Origin: Pseudomonas frederiksbergensis
Lineage (GTDB): Bacteria > Pseudomonadota > Gammaproteobacteria > Pseudomonadales > Pseudomonadaceae
Reading direction: 5' to 3'
DNA: 64,000 nt
Assembly: GCF_017114915.1 (NCBI RefSeq)
Contig: NZ_JAAUOE010000002.1
Span: forward strand, 62,001-126,000
This document shows, in pieces, positions 29,849 through 41,046 of the stretch. The translations under genes and the position numbers were made by a program. Within the stretch, counting starts at the first letter, position 1. Each line of letters starts with the position of its first letter. The notes beneath the pieces are model-generated. The model saw only the letters and a list, made by a program, of their open reading frames with translations. It had not been told where the DNA came from and made no database searches.

Positions 29849-31765
29849 ATGTACCGATGGCTGGCCGAGAAACTGGGGAACGTAAGCGTCAACCGCAAAC
29901 TGGGTGTCGGCTTCGGTCTGGTGCTGCTTCTGACCTTGTTGATCACCTTCACCGGCTGGACCGGCCTGAGCAGCGTGATCAGCCGTGGCGACACCCTCGG
30001 GTTCATTTCCAGCCTCAATGAGCTGACCAAAGACCTGCGCCTGGCCCGTCTGGACTATGTCATGCGCCGTGGCGAACAAGGCCCGGGCGCCGTCAATGAG
30101 TTGATCGGCCAACTCGATAGCGGTCTGAAAACCGCTCGCACGCTGATCGAACAACCTGGCGATGTGGTATTGATCGACCAGCAATTGGCCGCCGTCAGCG
30201 AGTACAAACGCGCCTTCGCCGACCTGACTCAGGCCACCGCCGCTCGCGAAGACGCTCGCAGCAAACTGGGTGCCACCGCCGATAACGCCGTGGCCCGCGT
30301 CGCTGAAGTCGAAAAATCACTGCTGCAAGGCGACAGCGTCGCTCAGTTCAACAGCGTGATCGACTTGAGCAAACTGATCCAGCAAGCGCGTTTTCAGGTG
30401 CGCGGCTACACCTACAGCGGCAAGCCCGAGGCCGAGCAGCCGGCGCTGGACGCCATCGACAATGCTCTGAAAAACCTCGAGAGCCTGCCGTCCAGACTGC
30501 CGGAACAGCACATCGCCAACCTGCAACAGGCGACCGACTCGCTCAAAGCCTATCGTGCGGCCGTCAGCCAGTTCCGCGACTCCCAGGTCGCCAGCGCCGC
30601 CGCCTCCAAACGCATGATCGCCCAAGGCGACATTCTGTTGGACGTCAGCAAAAAGCTCACCACGTCGCAAACCGCCGTGCGTGACGCCGATACGGCGCAC
30701 GCCAAAAACCTGCTGCTGATGGCCACCGTCCTGGCGTCGGCTTTCGGTTTGTTCGCAGCCTGGGCCATCACCCGCCAGATCGTCATTCCCCTGAGCCAGA
30801 CCCTCAAAGTGGCCGAGCGTGTCGCCGCGGGTGACCTGAGCCACAACCTGATCTCCGAACGTCAGGACGAACTGGGCCAGCTACAGCGCGCCATGCAGAG
30901 CATGACCCTGGGCCTGCGGGAACTGATTGGCGGCATCAGCGATGGCGTCACGCAAATCGCCAGCGCCGCTGAACAACTGTCCGCCGTCACCGAGCAAACC
31001 AGCGCCGGGGTCAACAGTCAGAAGGTCGAAACCGATCAGGTGGCCACCGCCATGCACGAAATGACCGCCACCGTGCAGGAAGTCGCGCGCAATGCCGAGG
31101 AAGCGTCCGAAGCCGCCGTCGCCGCCGACCAGCAGGCCCGCGAGGGTGACAAGGTGGTCGGCGAGGCCATCGTCCAGATCGAGCGCCTGGCCCTCGAAGT
31201 CGGTAACTCCACGGCCGCCATGGGCGATCTGAAGCGCGAGAGCGACAAGATCGGCAGCGTGCTCGACGTGATCAAATCCGTGGCCCAGCAAACCAACCTG
31301 CTGGCGCTCAACGCCGCCATCGAAGCCGCCCGCGCCGGTGAGGCCGGGCGTGGTTTTGCGGTAGTCGCCGACGAAGTCCGCAGCCTGGCCCAGCGCACCC
31401 AGAAGTCCACCGAAGAAATCGAAGAGCTGATCGTCGGCCTGCAAAGCGGCACTCAGCAAGTCGCGACCATCATGGACAACAGCCGCAGCCTGACCGACAG
31501 CAGCGTCGAACTGACCCGCCGTGCCGGTGGCTCATTGGAAAGCATCACCCGCACCGTGTCGGCGATCCAGTCGATGAACCAGCAGATCGCCGCTGCTGCC
31601 GAGCAACAGAGCGCGGTGGCCGAAGAGATCAACCGCAGCGTGCTGAACGTACGAGACGTGTCTGAGCAGACCTCGGCTGCGAGTGAAGAGACCGCGGCCT
31701 CCAGCGTGGAGCTGGCGCGCCTGGGGACGCATCTGCAGATGCTGGTGGGACGGTTCAAGGTTTAA
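29849..31765 (+). CDS. Methyl-accepting chemotaxis protein with HBM-type sensor domain
   Basis: A transmembrane chemoreceptor of 638 residues. It has a membrane helix at about 18-42, then a large all-helical periplasmic domain (about 45-285) with [15 protein letters not shown] and, in the second half, [21 protein letters not shown]. The duplicated pattern is typical of helical bimodular (HBM) sensors, which bind organic acids or polyamines in known members. A second helix (about 290-310), HAMP, and the signalling hairpin with the invariant tip ([20 protein letters not shown]) follow. There is no C-terminal CheR pentapeptide. The ligand is not inferable. Confidence 0.9.
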   Translation: MYRWLAEKLGNVSVNRKLGVGFGLVLLLTLLITFTGWTGLSSVISRGDTLGFISSLNELTKDLRLARLDYVMRRGEQGPGAVNELIGQLDSGLKTARTLIEQPGDVVLIDQQLAAVSEYKRAFADLTQATAAREDARSKLGATADNAVARVAEVEKSLLQGDSVAQFNSVIDLSKLIQQARFQVRGYTYSGKPEAEQPALDAIDNALKNLESLPSRLPEQHIANLQQATDSLKAYRAAVSQFRDSQVASAAASKRMIAQGDILLDVSKKLTTSQTAVRDADTAHAKNLLLMATVLASAFGLFAAWAITRQIVIPLSQTLKVAERVAAGDLSHNLISERQDELGQLQRAMQSMTLGLRELIGGISDGVTQIASAAEQLSAVTEQTSAGVNSQKVETDQVATAMHEMTATVQEVARNAEEASEAAVAADQQAREGDKVVGEAIVQIERLALEVGNSTAAMGDLKRESDKIGSVLDVIKSVAQQTNLLALNAAIEAARAGEAGRGFAVVADEVRSLAQRTQKSTEEIEELIVGLQSGTQQVATIMDNSRSLTDSSVELTRRAGGSLESITRTVSAIQSMNQQIAAAAEQQSAVAEEINRSVLNVRDVSEQTSAASEETAASSVELARLGTHLQMLVGRFKV

Positions 31766-31776
31766 TCGGCCGGGCT

Positions 31777-31887
31777 GATCGTTCCCACGCTCTGCGTGGG
31801 AATGCCGCCCGGGACGCTCTGCGTCCCTTCTCAAGCGTGACGCAGAGCGTCACAGGATGCATTCCCACGCAGAGCGTGGGAACGATC
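31777..31887. repeat. Double-hairpin palindromic repeat, copy 4
   Basis: 111 bp with well-kept arms (CTCTGCG left, CGCAGAG right) between two convergent genes, 11 nt after the chemoreceptor stop and 10 nt after the ATPase stop. There is no other terminator in this gap. Confidence 0.9.
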
Positions 31888-31897
31888 ACATCATTGG

Positions 31898-32632
31898 CTA
31901 GAGAACCTGGCGCAAAAACGCCTGCGCCCGCGGATCCTTCGGCGCATCGAAGAACTCGGCCGGCGAGGCGTCTTCCAGCAATTTGCCGTGATCGAAAAAC
32001 AGCACCCGATCCGCCACTTCCCGGGCGAAGCCCATTTCGTGGGTGACACAGACCATGGTCATGCCTTCCACGGCCAGGGTTTTCATCACATCCAGCACTT
32101 CGCCGACCATTTCCGGATCGAGCGCCGACGTCGGCTCATCGAACAGCATGACCTTCGGCTCCATCGCCAATGCCCGGGCGATGGCCACGCGCTGTTGCTG
32201 ACCGCCTGACAGACGCGACGGAAACTCGAGGGCTTTCTGGGCGATACCAACCTTCTCCAGCAACGCCATGGCCTTGGCCTCGCGCTCCTTCTTGCCACGC
32301 TTGCGCACGACCTTCTGGGCCAGACAAAGGTTGTCCAGCACGGTCATGTGCGGGAACAGGTTGAAATGCTGGAACACCATCCCGACTTCGCGGCGGTAGG
32401 CGTTGACGTCGGTTTTCGGGTCGGCCAGTTGCAGACCGTCGATGCTCACCGAGCCGGAGTCGAACGTTTCCAGGCCATTCAAGCAGCGCAGAAAGGTCGA
32501 TTTGCCGGAGCCGGACGGGCCGATCACCACCAGCACTTCGCCTTTCGCCACTTGCGTGGAGACGTTATCCACCGCGCGAACGACATGGCCGCGGGTGTCG
32601 TAGACTTTTACCAGATCGCGGACTTCAATCAC
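31898..32632 (-). CDS. Polar amino acid ABC transporter, ATP-binding subunit
   Basis: The cytoplasmic ATPase of a PAAT-type importer. It shows Walker [11 protein letters not shown]-loop [13 protein letters not shown], signature [15 protein letters not shown], Walker [13 protein letters not shown] and H-loop [10 protein letters not shown]; the pattern is closest to GlnQ/HisP-type subunits. GTG at 32632, behind GGAGG and overlapping the permease stop, is preferred (244 residues). A TTG at 32653 would add seven residues. It is the last gene of a three-gene operon (binding protein, permease, ATPase). Confidence 0.9.
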   Translation of the reverse strand: MIEVRDLVKVYDTRGHVVRAVDNVSTQVAKGEVLVVIGPSGSGKSTFLRCLNGLETFDSGSVSIDGLQLADPKTDVNAYRREVGMVFQHFNLFPHMTVLDNLCLAQKVVRKRGKKEREAKAMALLEKVGIAQKALEFPSRLSGGQQQRVAIARALAMEPKVMLFDEPTSALDPEMVGEVLDVMKTLAVEGMTMVCVTHEMGFAREVADRVLFFDHGKLLEDASPAEFFDAPKDPRAQAFLRQVL

Positions 32633-33584
32633 TTTGCGCGAGCCTCCGCTCAAGCCGGCTGGCGATTTTCGACAGCGGCAGGTTGATCAACAGGTACAAC
32701 CCGGCCACGCAGAACAGGATTTCGAACGGCGAGAACGAGGTGGTGATGACTTCGCGACCGCTTTTGAGCAGCTCGGTGATGGCAATCACCGACACCAGCG
32801 AGGTGTCCTTGACCAGGCTGATGAACTGCCCGGCCAGCGGCGGCAGCACGCGTTTGAACGCTTGCGGCAGCACCACGTGGCGCATCGACTGGCCAGCGCT
32901 CAAACCCAGGGAACGCGCCGCTTCATTCTGGCCGCGGGCAATGGACTGCACGCCGGACCGGATGATCTCGGCCACGTAGGCACCGGTGAACAGCGACAGC
33001 GCGGCGATCCCGGCGAACTCCCGGGAGAGGTTCATCACGGTGCCGATGAAGAAGTAGAAAATGAAAATCTGCACCAGCAGTGGCGTGCCGCGCACTAGCT
33101 CCACGTAGATCGTCGAAAGGTCGCGCAGGGTCGGGTTGTTCGACAGACGGCACAGGCCGGTGGCCAAGCCGATCAGCAGGCCAAGCACGCCAGACACCAT
33201 GGACAGCCACAATGTGGTCCAGAGCCCCCATAGCAGCGGTCCGGCGGCCCAATGGCGAGTCACACCAATCACGTCACCTTCAGCCACATCATCGCCTTGC
33301 GCGACTTGCAGGCTGTTGTCGTCGACCGTCAGATGCTGTTCATCACCGGCATCATTACGCAGGGTGACTTGCGCCTTGTCGCCCTTGCGCACCAGTTCGC
33401 TGACGGTGGAGATGTCAGCCGCACGCTGGGACTCTTCGGCGTGGTAGGCGAAGTACTGCGGCACGCGGTTCCAGCGCCATTCGTAGGACATCAGCGAGGT
33501 GGCGTAGTACAGCGCGCCGGCCAGGCCGATCAGCACCAGCACGGTCAATACGTGCCAGGGCCATTGGGCTTTTTTCTGTTTCAT
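32625..33584 (-). CDS. Polar amino acid ABC transporter, permease subunit
   Basis: An integral membrane subunit of 319 residues. The His/Glu/Gln/Arg-type permease domain (about 105-315) shows [32 protein letters not shown] and the EAA loop [22 protein letters not shown]. Unusually for this family, an extra N-terminal helix (about 12-32) and a periplasmic segment of about 70 residues (about 33-105) precede the domain. A longer frame upstream reads through the palindromic repeat and was rejected. Substrate could be glutamine, glutamate or related. Confidence 0.9.
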   Translation of the reverse strand: MKQKKAQWPWHVLTVLVLIGLAGALYYATSLMSYEWRWNRVPQYFAYHAEESQRAADISTVSELVRKGDKAQVTLRNDAGDEQHLTVDDNSLQVAQGDDVAEGDVIGVTRHWAAGPLLWGLWTTLWLSMVSGVLGLLIGLATGLCRLSNNPTLRDLSTIYVELVRGTPLLVQIFIFYFFIGTVMNLSREFAGIAALSLFTGAYVAEIIRSGVQSIARGQNEAARSLGLSAGQSMRHVVLPQAFKRVLPPLAGQFISLVKDTSLVSVIAITELLKSGREVITTSFSPFEILFCVAGLYLLINLPLSKIASRLERRLAQSD

Positions 33585-33603
33585 TAAACGTTTCTCTGAT
33601 TCG

Positions 33604-33713
33604 CTCGTTCCCACGCGCAGCAAAGGAATGCATCCAGGGACGCTCTGCGTCACGCTTGCGAAGGAACGCGGAGCGTCCCGGGCGGAATTCCCACGCAGAG
33701 CGTGGGAACGATC
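33604..33713. repeat. Double-hairpin palindromic repeat, copy 5 (variant left arm), inside an operon
   Basis: 110 bp between the binding-protein stop (11 nt away) and the permease start (19 nt away). The right arm is standard. The left arm reads CCACGCGCAGCAAAGGAATGC, whose complement recurs in the right arm of the copy at 61113-61223. Confidence 0.85.
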
Positions 33714-33724
33714 AAGTAGAGGTG

Positions 33725-34525
33725 TTATTCCATGTCCTTGAGCCACTCGGTGCTCTTGAACCACTTGTCATGGATGCGATCGTAGGTGCCGTCTTCGTGG
33801 ATCTGGTGCAAGAAGTTGTTGATGAAGTTGAGGCTGTCGTAGTCGCCCTTCTTCAGGCCGAAGGCCAGAGGCTCATAGGTGAACGGCTTGTCGAGGAACA
33901 CCAGTTTGCCGTTGCCGACCTTGTTCAGCGCCACGACGTTGTAAGGGGCGTCGTAGATAAAGGCGTCGGCCTTGCCGTTGACCACGTCGAGCACGGCTTC
34001 CTGCTCGTTGTCGTAGCCGTGGTACTTGGCTTTGGAGATGAGTTTTTTGGCGACCATCTCGCCGGTAGTGCCGAGCTTGGAGGTGATGCGGTAGTCGGCG
34101 GTGTTCAGGTCTTTATAGGACTTGATGGTGCCTTCCAGCTCCTTGCGGATCAGCAGTGTCTGGCCGACCACGATGAAGGGTTCGCTGAAGTTCAGGCGCA
34201 GGTTGCGCTCCTGGGTCAGGGTCATGCCGCTGCCGATCATGTCGAACTTGTCGGTCAGCAGGGCCGGAATGATGCCGTCGTAGCCGGTAGAAACCATTTC
34301 CAGTTTGACGCCCATGGCCTTGGCCATGGCTTTGAGGATGTCGACTTCGAAGCCGATGATCTCGCCACGCTTGTTGGTCATTTCAAACGGCATGTAGGTC
34401 GGGTCCATGCCGACTTTCAACGTGCCGCGCTTGACCGCGTCATCGATGGCACCGGCCTGCGCCGCGTTGACTGCAATCAGTGCCGTGACGCCGACCAGCA
34501 GCATCGAAAGATACTTCTTCATCAT
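33725..34525 (-). CDS. Polar amino acid ABC transporter, periplasmic binding protein
   Basis: Solute-binding protein of family 3. A signal peptide of about 24 residues (MMKKYLSMLLVGVTALIAVNAAQA) is followed by the two-lobed binding fold: LKVGMDPTYMPFEMTNKRGEI, FEVDILKAMAKAMG, and GSGMTLTQERNLRLNFSEPF. The aspartate and arginine used by the family to bind the amino acid backbone fall in these motifs. Two ATGs in a row (34525, 34522) follow GGGGAC. It is the first gene of the operon, consistent with a need for excess binding protein. Confidence 0.92.
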   Translation of the reverse strand: MMKKYLSMLLVGVTALIAVNAAQAGAIDDAVKRGTLKVGMDPTYMPFEMTNKRGEIIGFEVDILKAMAKAMGVKLEMVSTGYDGIIPALLTDKFDMIGSGMTLTQERNLRLNFSEPFIVVGQTLLIRKELEGTIKSYKDLNTADYRITSKLGTTGEMVAKKLISKAKYHGYDNEQEAVLDVVNGKADAFIYDAPYNVVALNKVGNGKLVFLDKPFTYEPLAFGLKKGDYDSLNFINNFLHQIHEDGTYDRIHDKWFKSTEWLKDME

Positions 34526-34631
34526 CAAGTCCCCAAACCATCGCGTTGTGAGGCACGCAAACTGCGGTTTTCCCTTTGGAAACCGGCAGATACGAACAGA
34601 AAATTGTCCGGGCGCACCCATTCGGGGACGG

Positions 34632-34659
34632 ATGCTAACGTACTCGGCCGTTTGCACAA
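34632..34659 (-). promoter_or_regulatory. Possible sigma70 promoter of the amino acid ABC operon
   Basis: On the minus strand TTGTGC, 16 nt, then TAGCAT, 107 nt before the start codon. Both hexamers deviate from consensus; called by eye. Confidence 0.35.
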
Positions 34660-34688
34660 GGGGTTGGGCGGGATTTGTTTGATCGCTT

Positions 34689-34799
34689 GATCGTTCCCAC
34701 GCTCTGCGTGGGAATGCCTCAACGGACGCTCCGCGTTCGGCTCTGAAGGGGACGCGGAGCGTCCCGGGCTGCATTCCCACGCAGAGCGTGGGGACGATC
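34689..34799. repeat. Double-hairpin palindromic repeat, copy 6
   Basis: 111 bp with matched CTCTGCG/CGCAGAG end hairpins. It lies upstream of the ABC operon promoter and immediately beyond the opgH terminator. Confidence 0.9.
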
Positions 34800-34807
34800 A
34801 ACAGCAC

Positions 34808-34834
34808 AAAAAACCCCGCTTTCGCGGGGTTTTT
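34808..34834 (-). terminator. Intrinsic terminator of opgGH
   Basis: AAAAACCCCGC and GCGGGGTTTTT around a 3-nt TTT/AAA loop, starting 4 nt after the opgH stop. Confidence 0.9.
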
Positions 34835-34837
34835 CAT

Positions 34838-37408
34838 TTATGCCAACTGAGGCTGCACGCTCAGCGGCTTGAGCGGCAACAGCGGCGCATGGGGATCGGC
34901 ATCCACCGATGTGCGCCAGGCTTGCAGCCACTCGGCATGGCCTTCGTTCCAGATCTGCTCATGCAAGCGACCCAGGGCCACCGGATCACTCAGCAGGGCC
35001 ACGCGTTCGTTGTTGGTCAGCCCGGCAGGGCCGGCCTTCATCGCATGGCGAACCCGCTCGATGCGCAGCCACTCGATCGGCTCGGCCTGACGGTGACGGG
35101 ACGTCGCCAGCGCGCACGCCAACGCGTTCTGCTGGGGATCGACCACCGAGCGGATGAAACCGTCGTTCAGTGCATGCCAACGGTTTTCGTGGGTGTACTG
35201 ATCGGTCGCCAGCAACTCCTGTGGCGGCGCGTATTCCTCAGGAATCAGGAACAGGCTTTCGTCACGGGACTTGAGGCCCAGACCCACACGGCTGGAGATC
35301 ACCGATACCGGGATCGACAGGATCAGCGAACCGACGATCGGCACCAGCCACCAGAGGAAGCTCGGGTTCAGCCAGATCACCAACAGCGCCCAGAAGAAGC
35401 CCAGCAAGGTTTGCGGACCGTGGCGCTTGACCGCTTCGCTCCACGGCGTGGAGTCGTCGTCACGTTGCGGCGAGTTCCAGGTCGCGGCCCAGCCGAGGAA
35501 CGCGGCGAGTACGAAACGGGTATGGAAAATCATCCGCACCGGCGCCAGCAGCATGGAGAACAACATCTCCAGCAGCATCGACAGCGTCACCTTGAACTTG
35601 CCACCGAACTCTTTCGCGCCCTTGGCCCAGATCAGGATGATGCTCAGCAACTTCGGCAGGAACAGCAGCACAATGGTCGTCGAGAACAACGCAATGGCCT
35701 TGTCCGGGTGCCATTGTGGCCACAACGGATAGAGCTGACGCGGTTCCAGGAAGTACTGCGGCTCCATCAGCGTGTTGGTCGCCAGCAAGGCTGTCGACAG
35801 CACGAGGAAGAAGAACCACAACGGCGCCGACAGGTAAGACATCACACCCGTCAGGAACACCGCACGGTGTACCGGGTGCATGCCTTTTACCAGGAACAGG
35901 CGGAAGTTCATCAGGTTGCCGTGACACCAGCGACGGTCACGCTTGAGTTCGTCCAGCAGGTTCGGCGGCAATTCTTCATAGCTGCCCGGCAAGTCGTAGG
36001 CAATCCACACGCCCCAGCCGGCACGGCGCATCAGCGCGGCTTCAACGAAGTCGTGGGACAGAATCGCACCGGCGAACGCGCCTTTACCAGGCAACGGCGC
36101 CAGGGCGCAGTGCTCGATGAACGGCTTCATGCGGATGATCGCGTTGTGGCCCCAGTAGTGGGATTCGCCCAACTGCCAGAAGTGCAGACCGGCGGTGAAC
36201 AGCGGACCATACACACGCGTGGCGAACTGCTGCATACGTGCATAAAGCGTGTCCATGCCCGACGCACGCGGCGCGGTCTGGATGATCCCGGCGTCCGGCG
36301 TGGCTTCCATCAGGCGTACCAGACTGCTCAGGCATTCGCCGCTCATCACGCTGTCGGCGTCGAGCACGACCATGTACTTGTAGTCACCGCCCCAACGACG
36401 GCAGAAGTCGTCGAGGTTGCCGCTTTTACGTTTTACGCGGCGGCGACGACGGCGGTAGAAGATCTTGCCGAAACCCTTGGCTTCGCGGCAAACGTCCAGC
36501 CAGGCCTGCTGTTCGGCGACGCAGATGTCGGCGTCGTTACTGTCGCTGAGCACGAAAAAGTCGAAGCGATCGAGGTTACCCGAGGCTGCAACCGACTCGA
36601 AGGTCGCCCGCAAACCGGCGAACACCCGCGGCACGTCTTCGTTGCAGATCGGCATCACCAATGCGGTGCGTGCGTCCTTGGCGATCGGCTCGTTGCCGGC
36701 GCTGGCGCCGGAAATGCGGTACTTGTCACGGCCGGTGATCAACTCGAGGAAGCCCATCAGCGCGGTCCAGAAACCGGCCGACACCCAGCAGAACAGAATT
36801 CCGAACAGAATCAGGATGCTGGTTTGCAATGCATAAGGCAGCACCTGGGCCGCGGTTTGCAGCAGCGGCTGGTGCAGGACCTCTTCAAGATCGACGAACG
36901 ACCAGCCTTGGTACGGCATGATGCCCTTCATGTACCAGCCGGCGACGATGGTCTGACCGAGCATCAGCACCAGCAGAATGTAACGGCGGATCGAACCGAC
37001 GGTGCGCCAGCGAGCCGCCGGCAGCACGTTCTCGTCTTTGGGCGGTTTCGGCGGATTGGTGCGACCGGTCAGCCGGCGCCAGCCACGCACCAGAATATTG
37101 GTGCGCCATGGCTCCGGCACGACTTTGGTCCGACGGATCGGCGGGGTTGCCTTGAGGCAAACCCGACCACTGGCATCGAGCCCCAGCATTTGCGCGTCCG
37201 CCAGTTCTTCGGCGGTGTTCAGGGTCAGGCGCCGCCCGACCGACGCCTGGGCGGCCTCGGTCGGTGCGTCGAACGTCGAGGACGACAGACGTTCGTGCAG
37301 TTCACTGAAAGACTTGCAGCCCGCGAGTTCCGCGCGCTGCTCGTCGCTCATCGGCAAATGCGCCAGGTACTCGGCAAGCGTTTGTGGCTGTACGTGTGAA
37401 TTACTCAT
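34838..37408 (-). CDS. opgH: Osmoregulated periplasmic glucan glucosyltransferase OpgH
   Basis: OpgH (MdoH) polymerises UDP-glucose into the beta-1,2 backbone of periplasmic glucans and moves it across the inner membrane. The 856-residue protein has an N-terminal cytoplasmic segment, membrane helices (near 145-225 and several after 515), and a GT2 catalytic domain between them. The domain contains [23 protein letters not shown] (DxD) and the processive QxxRW-type [11 protein letters not shown]. Its start overlaps opgG by 8 nt, so the pair is coupled. Confidence 0.95.
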   Translation of the reverse strand: MSNSHVQPQTLAEYLAHLPMSDEQRAELAGCKSFSELHERLSSSTFDAPTEAAQASVGRRLTLNTAEELADAQMLGLDASGRVCLKATPPIRRTKVVPEPWRTNILVRGWRRLTGRTNPPKPPKDENVLPAARWRTVGSIRRYILLVLMLGQTIVAGWYMKGIMPYQGWSFVDLEEVLHQPLLQTAAQVLPYALQTSILILFGILFCWVSAGFWTALMGFLELITGRDKYRISGASAGNEPIAKDARTALVMPICNEDVPRVFAGLRATFESVAASGNLDRFDFFVLSDSNDADICVAEQQAWLDVCREAKGFGKIFYRRRRRRVKRKSGNLDDFCRRWGGDYKYMVVLDADSVMSGECLSSLVRLMEATPDAGIIQTAPRASGMDTLYARMQQFATRVYGPLFTAGLHFWQLGESHYWGHNAIIRMKPFIEHCALAPLPGKGAFAGAILSHDFVEAALMRRAGWGVWIAYDLPGSYEELPPNLLDELKRDRRWCHGNLMNFRLFLVKGMHPVHRAVFLTGVMSYLSAPLWFFFLVLSTALLATNTLMEPQYFLEPRQLYPLWPQWHPDKAIALFSTTIVLLFLPKLLSIILIWAKGAKEFGGKFKVTLSMLLEMLFSMLLAPVRMIFHTRFVLAAFLGWAATWNSPQRDDDSTPWSEAVKRHGPQTLLGFFWALLVIWLNPSFLWWLVPIVGSLILSIPVSVISSRVGLGLKSRDESLFLIPEEYAPPQELLATDQYTHENRWHALNDGFIRSVVDPQQNALACALATSRHRQAEPIEWLRIERVRHAMKAGPAGLTNNERVALLSDPVALGRLHEQIWNEGHAEWLQAWRTSVDADPHAPLLPLKPLSVQPQLA

Positions 37409-39206
37409 CGGCGGGCAACTGATAGCTCCAGGTCTCGGTCAGGACTTGTTCAGTCGGTGCCGATTCCGGTGTGACTGGGGCCGCTTCGGCAGCGACAGGC
37501 TGCTTGGCGTCTTTGTTGTCCTTGTCCTTGGTGTCCTTGACTTGCTGGGCGTGTGCTTCAGCTTGTTTGGCTTCCTTGTCCTTCTTCTCCTGCTGTTTGG
37601 CGGCGATCTTGTCGGCCTTGGCAACGGAAGAACTGGACGCTGGCGCCGCGTTCTTGAGCGCCTCGACTGGCGTGATGGTCTTGACCAGGGCCGCACGCAT
37701 CTCGGTGGACTTGTTCGGATCCTTGATCTTCATCCGCAGGGTCAGGCGCCAGCCCTTGGTTTCAGGGTTATAACGGACGCTGTTCTCGACCAGTTCCGCG
37801 TTGTCGCCAACGCTCACCTGGCTGCGCACTTCGGCATTTTCCGGCAAGTCTTGCAGGGACGGGCCTTGGAAATCCACCAGGTAGGCCACGCTGCCGTCCG
37901 GCTGACGAATCAGGTTCGACTGCTTCACGTCACCGGTGGAACGCAGGGTCTGCTGGACCCAGGCGCTGTCCGGCGAATGCAGGGAAGCTTCGTCGATGGT
38001 CCAGTGCATGCGATAGGCAACGTCCAGGGACTGGCCAGGCTCCGGCAGTTTTTCCGGGCTCCAGAAAGCCACGATATTGTCGTTGGTTTCGTCGGCGGTA
38101 GGAATCTCCACCAGATCGACGGAGCCCTTGCCCCAGTCGCCTTTGGGCTCGATCCAGGCACTTGGGCGCTTGTCGTAGCGGTCGTCGAGGTCTTCGTAGT
38201 GGCTGAAGTCACGACCACGCTGCAGCAAGCCGAAACCGCGCGGGTTCTCGATCGAGAAGTTGCTCACGGCCAGGTGTTTCGGGTTGTTCAGCGGACGCCA
38301 GATCCATTCGCCGTTGCCGGCATGGATCGACAGACCGTTGGAGTCGTGCAGTTCGCGACGGTAGTTCAGCACTTTCGACGGTTGGTTGGCGCCGAACAGG
38401 AACATGCTGGTCAGCGGTGCAACGCCGAGTTTGGTGACCTTGTCGCGCAGGAACATCCTGGCCTTGACGTCGACGACCGTGTCGCTGCCCGGACGCAGGG
38501 TCAGGCGATAGGCGCCGGTGGCGCGTGGCGAATCCAGCAGGGCAAAGATCACCAGATGCTTGTCGCCCGGTTTCGGCTGTTGAATCCAGAACTCGGTGAA
38601 ACGCGGGAACTCTTCGCCGGACGGCAAGGCGGTATCGATGGCCATGCCGCGAGCGGACAAGCCATAGGTGTGCCCCTTGCCGATGACGCGGAAGTAGCTC
38701 GCGCCCAGCATGGTCATGATTTCGTCTTGTTTGTCGGCCTTGTTGATCGGGTACAGCACACGGAAACCGGCATAACCCAGCTGTTCGGTGGCTTTAGGAT
38801 CGAACTTCACGTCGCCAAAATCGAAACGACTGGGGTCGTATTTGATTTCCTGGACGGTATTGGCCGTGATTTCGTTGATTTTCACCGGCGTATCGAAGTG
38901 CATGCCCTGGTGATAGAACGACAGCTTGAACGGGGTTTTCTGGTTCGCCCATTCGGCTTTTTCGGTGAGGAAGCGAATTTTTTGATAATCCGCGAATTTC
39001 ATCTCACGAAATTCGTTCGGCAGGTTACTGCGTGGGGCTTCGTACTTCTGCCCGGCCAGCTCTTTTGCCTTGACCGATACGTCATCCAGATTGAATGCCC
39101 AAAGCTGGCCGGCGCTGAACAGGCAGAGCAGTGCAGAGCCCGCTACCAGTGCGTTTCGAAACCGTTTGGCAGACAATTTTGGTGCATTACAGGGACTAAC
39201 AATCAC
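37401..39206 (-). CDS. opgG: Periplasmic glucan biosynthesis protein OpgG
   Basis: OpgG (MdoG) is a periplasmic protein acting on the glucan made by OpgH. The signal peptide ends near LWA-FNLDDV. The main beta domain ([46 protein letters not shown]) and the Ig-like C-terminal domain follow. An insert of about 69 residues, rich in Ala, Lys, Gln and Asp (about 519-587), is placed before the conserved end [11 protein letters not shown]; the E. coli protein of 511 residues is about 90 residues shorter. GTG at 39206 behind GAGGG is preferred; TTG-type starts further up are possible. Confidence 0.93.
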   Translation of the reverse strand: MIVSPCNAPKLSAKRFRNALVAGSALLCLFSAGQLWAFNLDDVSVKAKELAGQKYEAPRSNLPNEFREMKFADYQKIRFLTEKAEWANQKTPFKLSFYHQGMHFDTPVKINEITANTVQEIKYDPSRFDFGDVKFDPKATEQLGYAGFRVLYPINKADKQDEIMTMLGASYFRVIGKGHTYGLSARGMAIDTALPSGEEFPRFTEFWIQQPKPGDKHLVIFALLDSPRATGAYRLTLRPGSDTVVDVKARMFLRDKVTKLGVAPLTSMFLFGANQPSKVLNYRRELHDSNGLSIHAGNGEWIWRPLNNPKHLAVSNFSIENPRGFGLLQRGRDFSHYEDLDDRYDKRPSAWIEPKGDWGKGSVDLVEIPTADETNDNIVAFWSPEKLPEPGQSLDVAYRMHWTIDEASLHSPDSAWVQQTLRSTGDVKQSNLIRQPDGSVAYLVDFQGPSLQDLPENAEVRSQVSVGDNAELVENSVRYNPETKGWRLTLRMKIKDPNKSTEMRAALVKTITPVEALKNAAPASSSSVAKADKIAAKQQEKKDKEAKQAEAHAQQVKDTKDKDNKDAKQPVAAEAAPVTPESAPTEQVLTETWSYQLPADE

Positions 39207-39526
39207 GAGCAACCCTCGCCGAAAACAGATCAAAAAACCAACGGCCAGTTAAAGTGCCAGCACGGTGAGCGGTGGAAAAAACCGACCCTGCGAGCCACTC
39301 TTGCCAAGTTGGCGAGCATTGTTCCGACTCCCATGGGGCAAAATGATTCCCCAACAGGTCCCGGACAAGTCTCTACCTAAGTCAAAATGGACCAACGAAC
39401 GCTGATCCCCGTAGCGCGCGATTATCTAGTAGGCCGCGTTACAACGCATCAGGGGCAAGCAAGTATTTATCGGGAAAAGCACCTGTTTTCAGCCGAAACG
39501 CCCTTAAAAAGAAGTTTCAAGCGCTT
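39207..39526. other. 320-bp leader region of opgGH
   Basis: No credible gene on either strand. It must contain the opgG promoter (minus strand). An AAACTT at about 39509 resembles the -35 of extracytoplasmic sigma factors, but no partner at the right spacing is convincing. GATAAT lies near 39420, also without a -35. The transcript may have a long leader. Confidence 0.4.
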
Positions 39527-39964
39527 TCACGTCTGTAACAGGAAGGTTACCGGGCCATCATTGACCAGGTGCACCTGCATATCCGCGCCGAATCTACCTG
39601 ATGCCACAGTGCCATGCACCTGTTTCGCGTTGCCCAATAGATAGTCGAAAAGCGCCTCGCCCAAGGCCGGAGGGGCCGCCGTCGAAAAACTCGGACGCAA
39701 CCCGTTTTTGGTATCGGCGGCCAGGGTGAACTGCGAGACCAGCAACAACCCGCCGCCCACGTCCGCCAGGGACAGATTCATCTTGCCCTCGGCGTCACTG
39801 AATACTCGATAGTTAAGCAGCTTATGCAGAAGTTTGTCGGCGCTGGCCTGCGTGTCATCGGGCTCGACCGCCACCAGCACCAGCAACCCCTGATCTATCG
39901 CGCCAACCACCTCTCCCGCGACCTCGACTCGCGCGCCACGCACGCGCTGCAGCAGGCCCTTCAT
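39527..39964 (-). CDS. dtd: D-aminoacyl-tRNA deacylase
   Basis: Dtd removes D-amino acids and glycine mischarged on tRNAs. The 145-residue protein begins [15 protein letters not shown] and carries the active-site motifs SQFTLAADT and NDGPVTFLL (the cross-subunit Gly-Pro pair). Its start overlaps the pip stop by 4 nt (ATGA), forming a pip-dtd operon as in many pseudomonads. Confidence 0.96.
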   Translation of the reverse strand: MKGLLQRVRGARVEVAGEVVGAIDQGLLVLVAVEPDDTQASADKLLHKLLNYRVFSDAEGKMNLSLADVGGGLLLVSQFTLAADTKNGLRPSFSTAAPPALGEALFDYLLGNAKQVHGTVASGRFGADMQVHLVNDGPVTFLLQT

Positions 39965-40932
39965 GCTTCGTCAGGCGACAGGTCGAGCAGGCGACGGGCC
40001 ATCTGATCGGCGGCGCGTACCAATGCATCGGTGATCCCCGGCTCGGACGCTGCATGGCCGGCGTCGCGAATCACCTGCAGTTCGCTGTTCGGCCAGGCCT
40101 GATGCAGTTCCCAGGCGTTGTCCAGCGGGCAGATCACGTCATAGCGACCATGGACGATGACGCCGGGCAAATGGGCGATCTTGCCCATGTCGCGGATCAG
40201 TTGATTCGGCTCGAGGAAAGCATTGTTGGTGAAGTAGTGGCATTCGATGCGGGCGATGGACAACGCACGCTGGGGTTCGGAGAAGCGATCGACCACCAGC
40301 GGGTTCGGACGCAGGGTCGCGGTGCGGCCTTCCCAGATGGACCAGGCCTTGGCCGCATGCATCTGGGCGATCTGGTCGTTGCCGACCAGGCGTTTATGAA
40401 ACGCCGTGAGCAAGTCGTCGCGCTCGTCCAGCGGGATTGGCGCAATGTAGTCCTGCCAGTAATCGGGAAACAGACGACTGGCGCCACACTGGTAGAACCA
40501 CTCGATTTCCTGGGGGCGGCAGAGAAAAATCCCGCGCAGAATCAGACCGTGCACACGTTCCGGATGGGTTTGTGCGTAAGCCAGGGCCAGGGTCGACCCC
40601 CAGGAACCGCCAAACAGCACCCATTTGTCGATGCCCAGGTGTTTGCGAATCCGCTCGAGGTCGGCGACCAGATCCCAGGTGGTGTTGTTCTCAAGGCTGG
40701 CGTGGGGGGTGGAGCGACCGCAACCGCGCTGGTCGAAGGTGACAATGCGATACAGGTTCGGATCGAAATACCGGCGGCTCTGCGCATCACACCCGGCGCC
40801 GGGGCCGCCGTGGATGAACACTACCGGCAAACCTTCCGGTGAACCGCTTTCGTCGACATACAGCGTGTGAGTTTTATCGACGGCCAGATCGTGCCGGGCG
40901 TGGGGTTTGATCTGCGGGTACAAAGTCTGCAT
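39961..40932 (-). CDS. pip: Proline iminopeptidase
   Basis: A cytoplasmic S33 peptidase that releases N-terminal proline. The 323-residue alpha/beta hydrolase shows the oxyanion motif [21 protein letters not shown], nucleophile in [23 protein letters not shown] (acid) and DAGHAASEP (histidine), in the order and spacing of Pip. It is the first gene of pip-dtd. Confidence 0.95.
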   Translation of the reverse strand: MQTLYPQIKPHARHDLAVDKTHTLYVDESGSPEGLPVVFIHGGPGAGCDAQSRRYFDPNLYRIVTFDQRGCGRSTPHASLENNTTWDLVADLERIRKHLGIDKWVLFGGSWGSTLALAYAQTHPERVHGLILRGIFLCRPQEIEWFYQCGASRLFPDYWQDYIAPIPLDERDDLLTAFHKRLVGNDQIAQMHAAKAWSIWEGRTATLRPNPLVVDRFSEPQRALSIARIECHYFTNNAFLEPNQLIRDMGKIAHLPGVIVHGRYDVICPLDNAWELHQAWPNSELQVIRDAGHAASEPGITDALVRAADQMARRLLDLSPDEA

Positions 40933-41046
40933 TGCGCGCTCCGTAAGGGGTCGAGGTCATCCCTGTGGGGACTTCTATTATTCTGCCGTCCGGCATCATA
41001 AACCCGAATTACTTCAATGAGCATGCCCTTGCAGCGTCAGAATCTG

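Noticed and set aside
33584..33764. Upstream extension of the ABC permease (60 codons)
   Set aside because: It translates the palindromic repeat (DRSHALRGN and similar peptides recur wherever the repeat is read) and lacks homology; the ATG at 33584 is the likely start.
34889..37399. 836-codon open frame opposite opgH
   Set aside because: Arg/His/Gln-rich antisense product without recognisable domain; opgH has all its motifs.
39387..39644. 85-codon frame on plus between opgG and dtd
   Set aside because: Half of it lies antisense in dtd, there is no ribosome site and no family resemblance.
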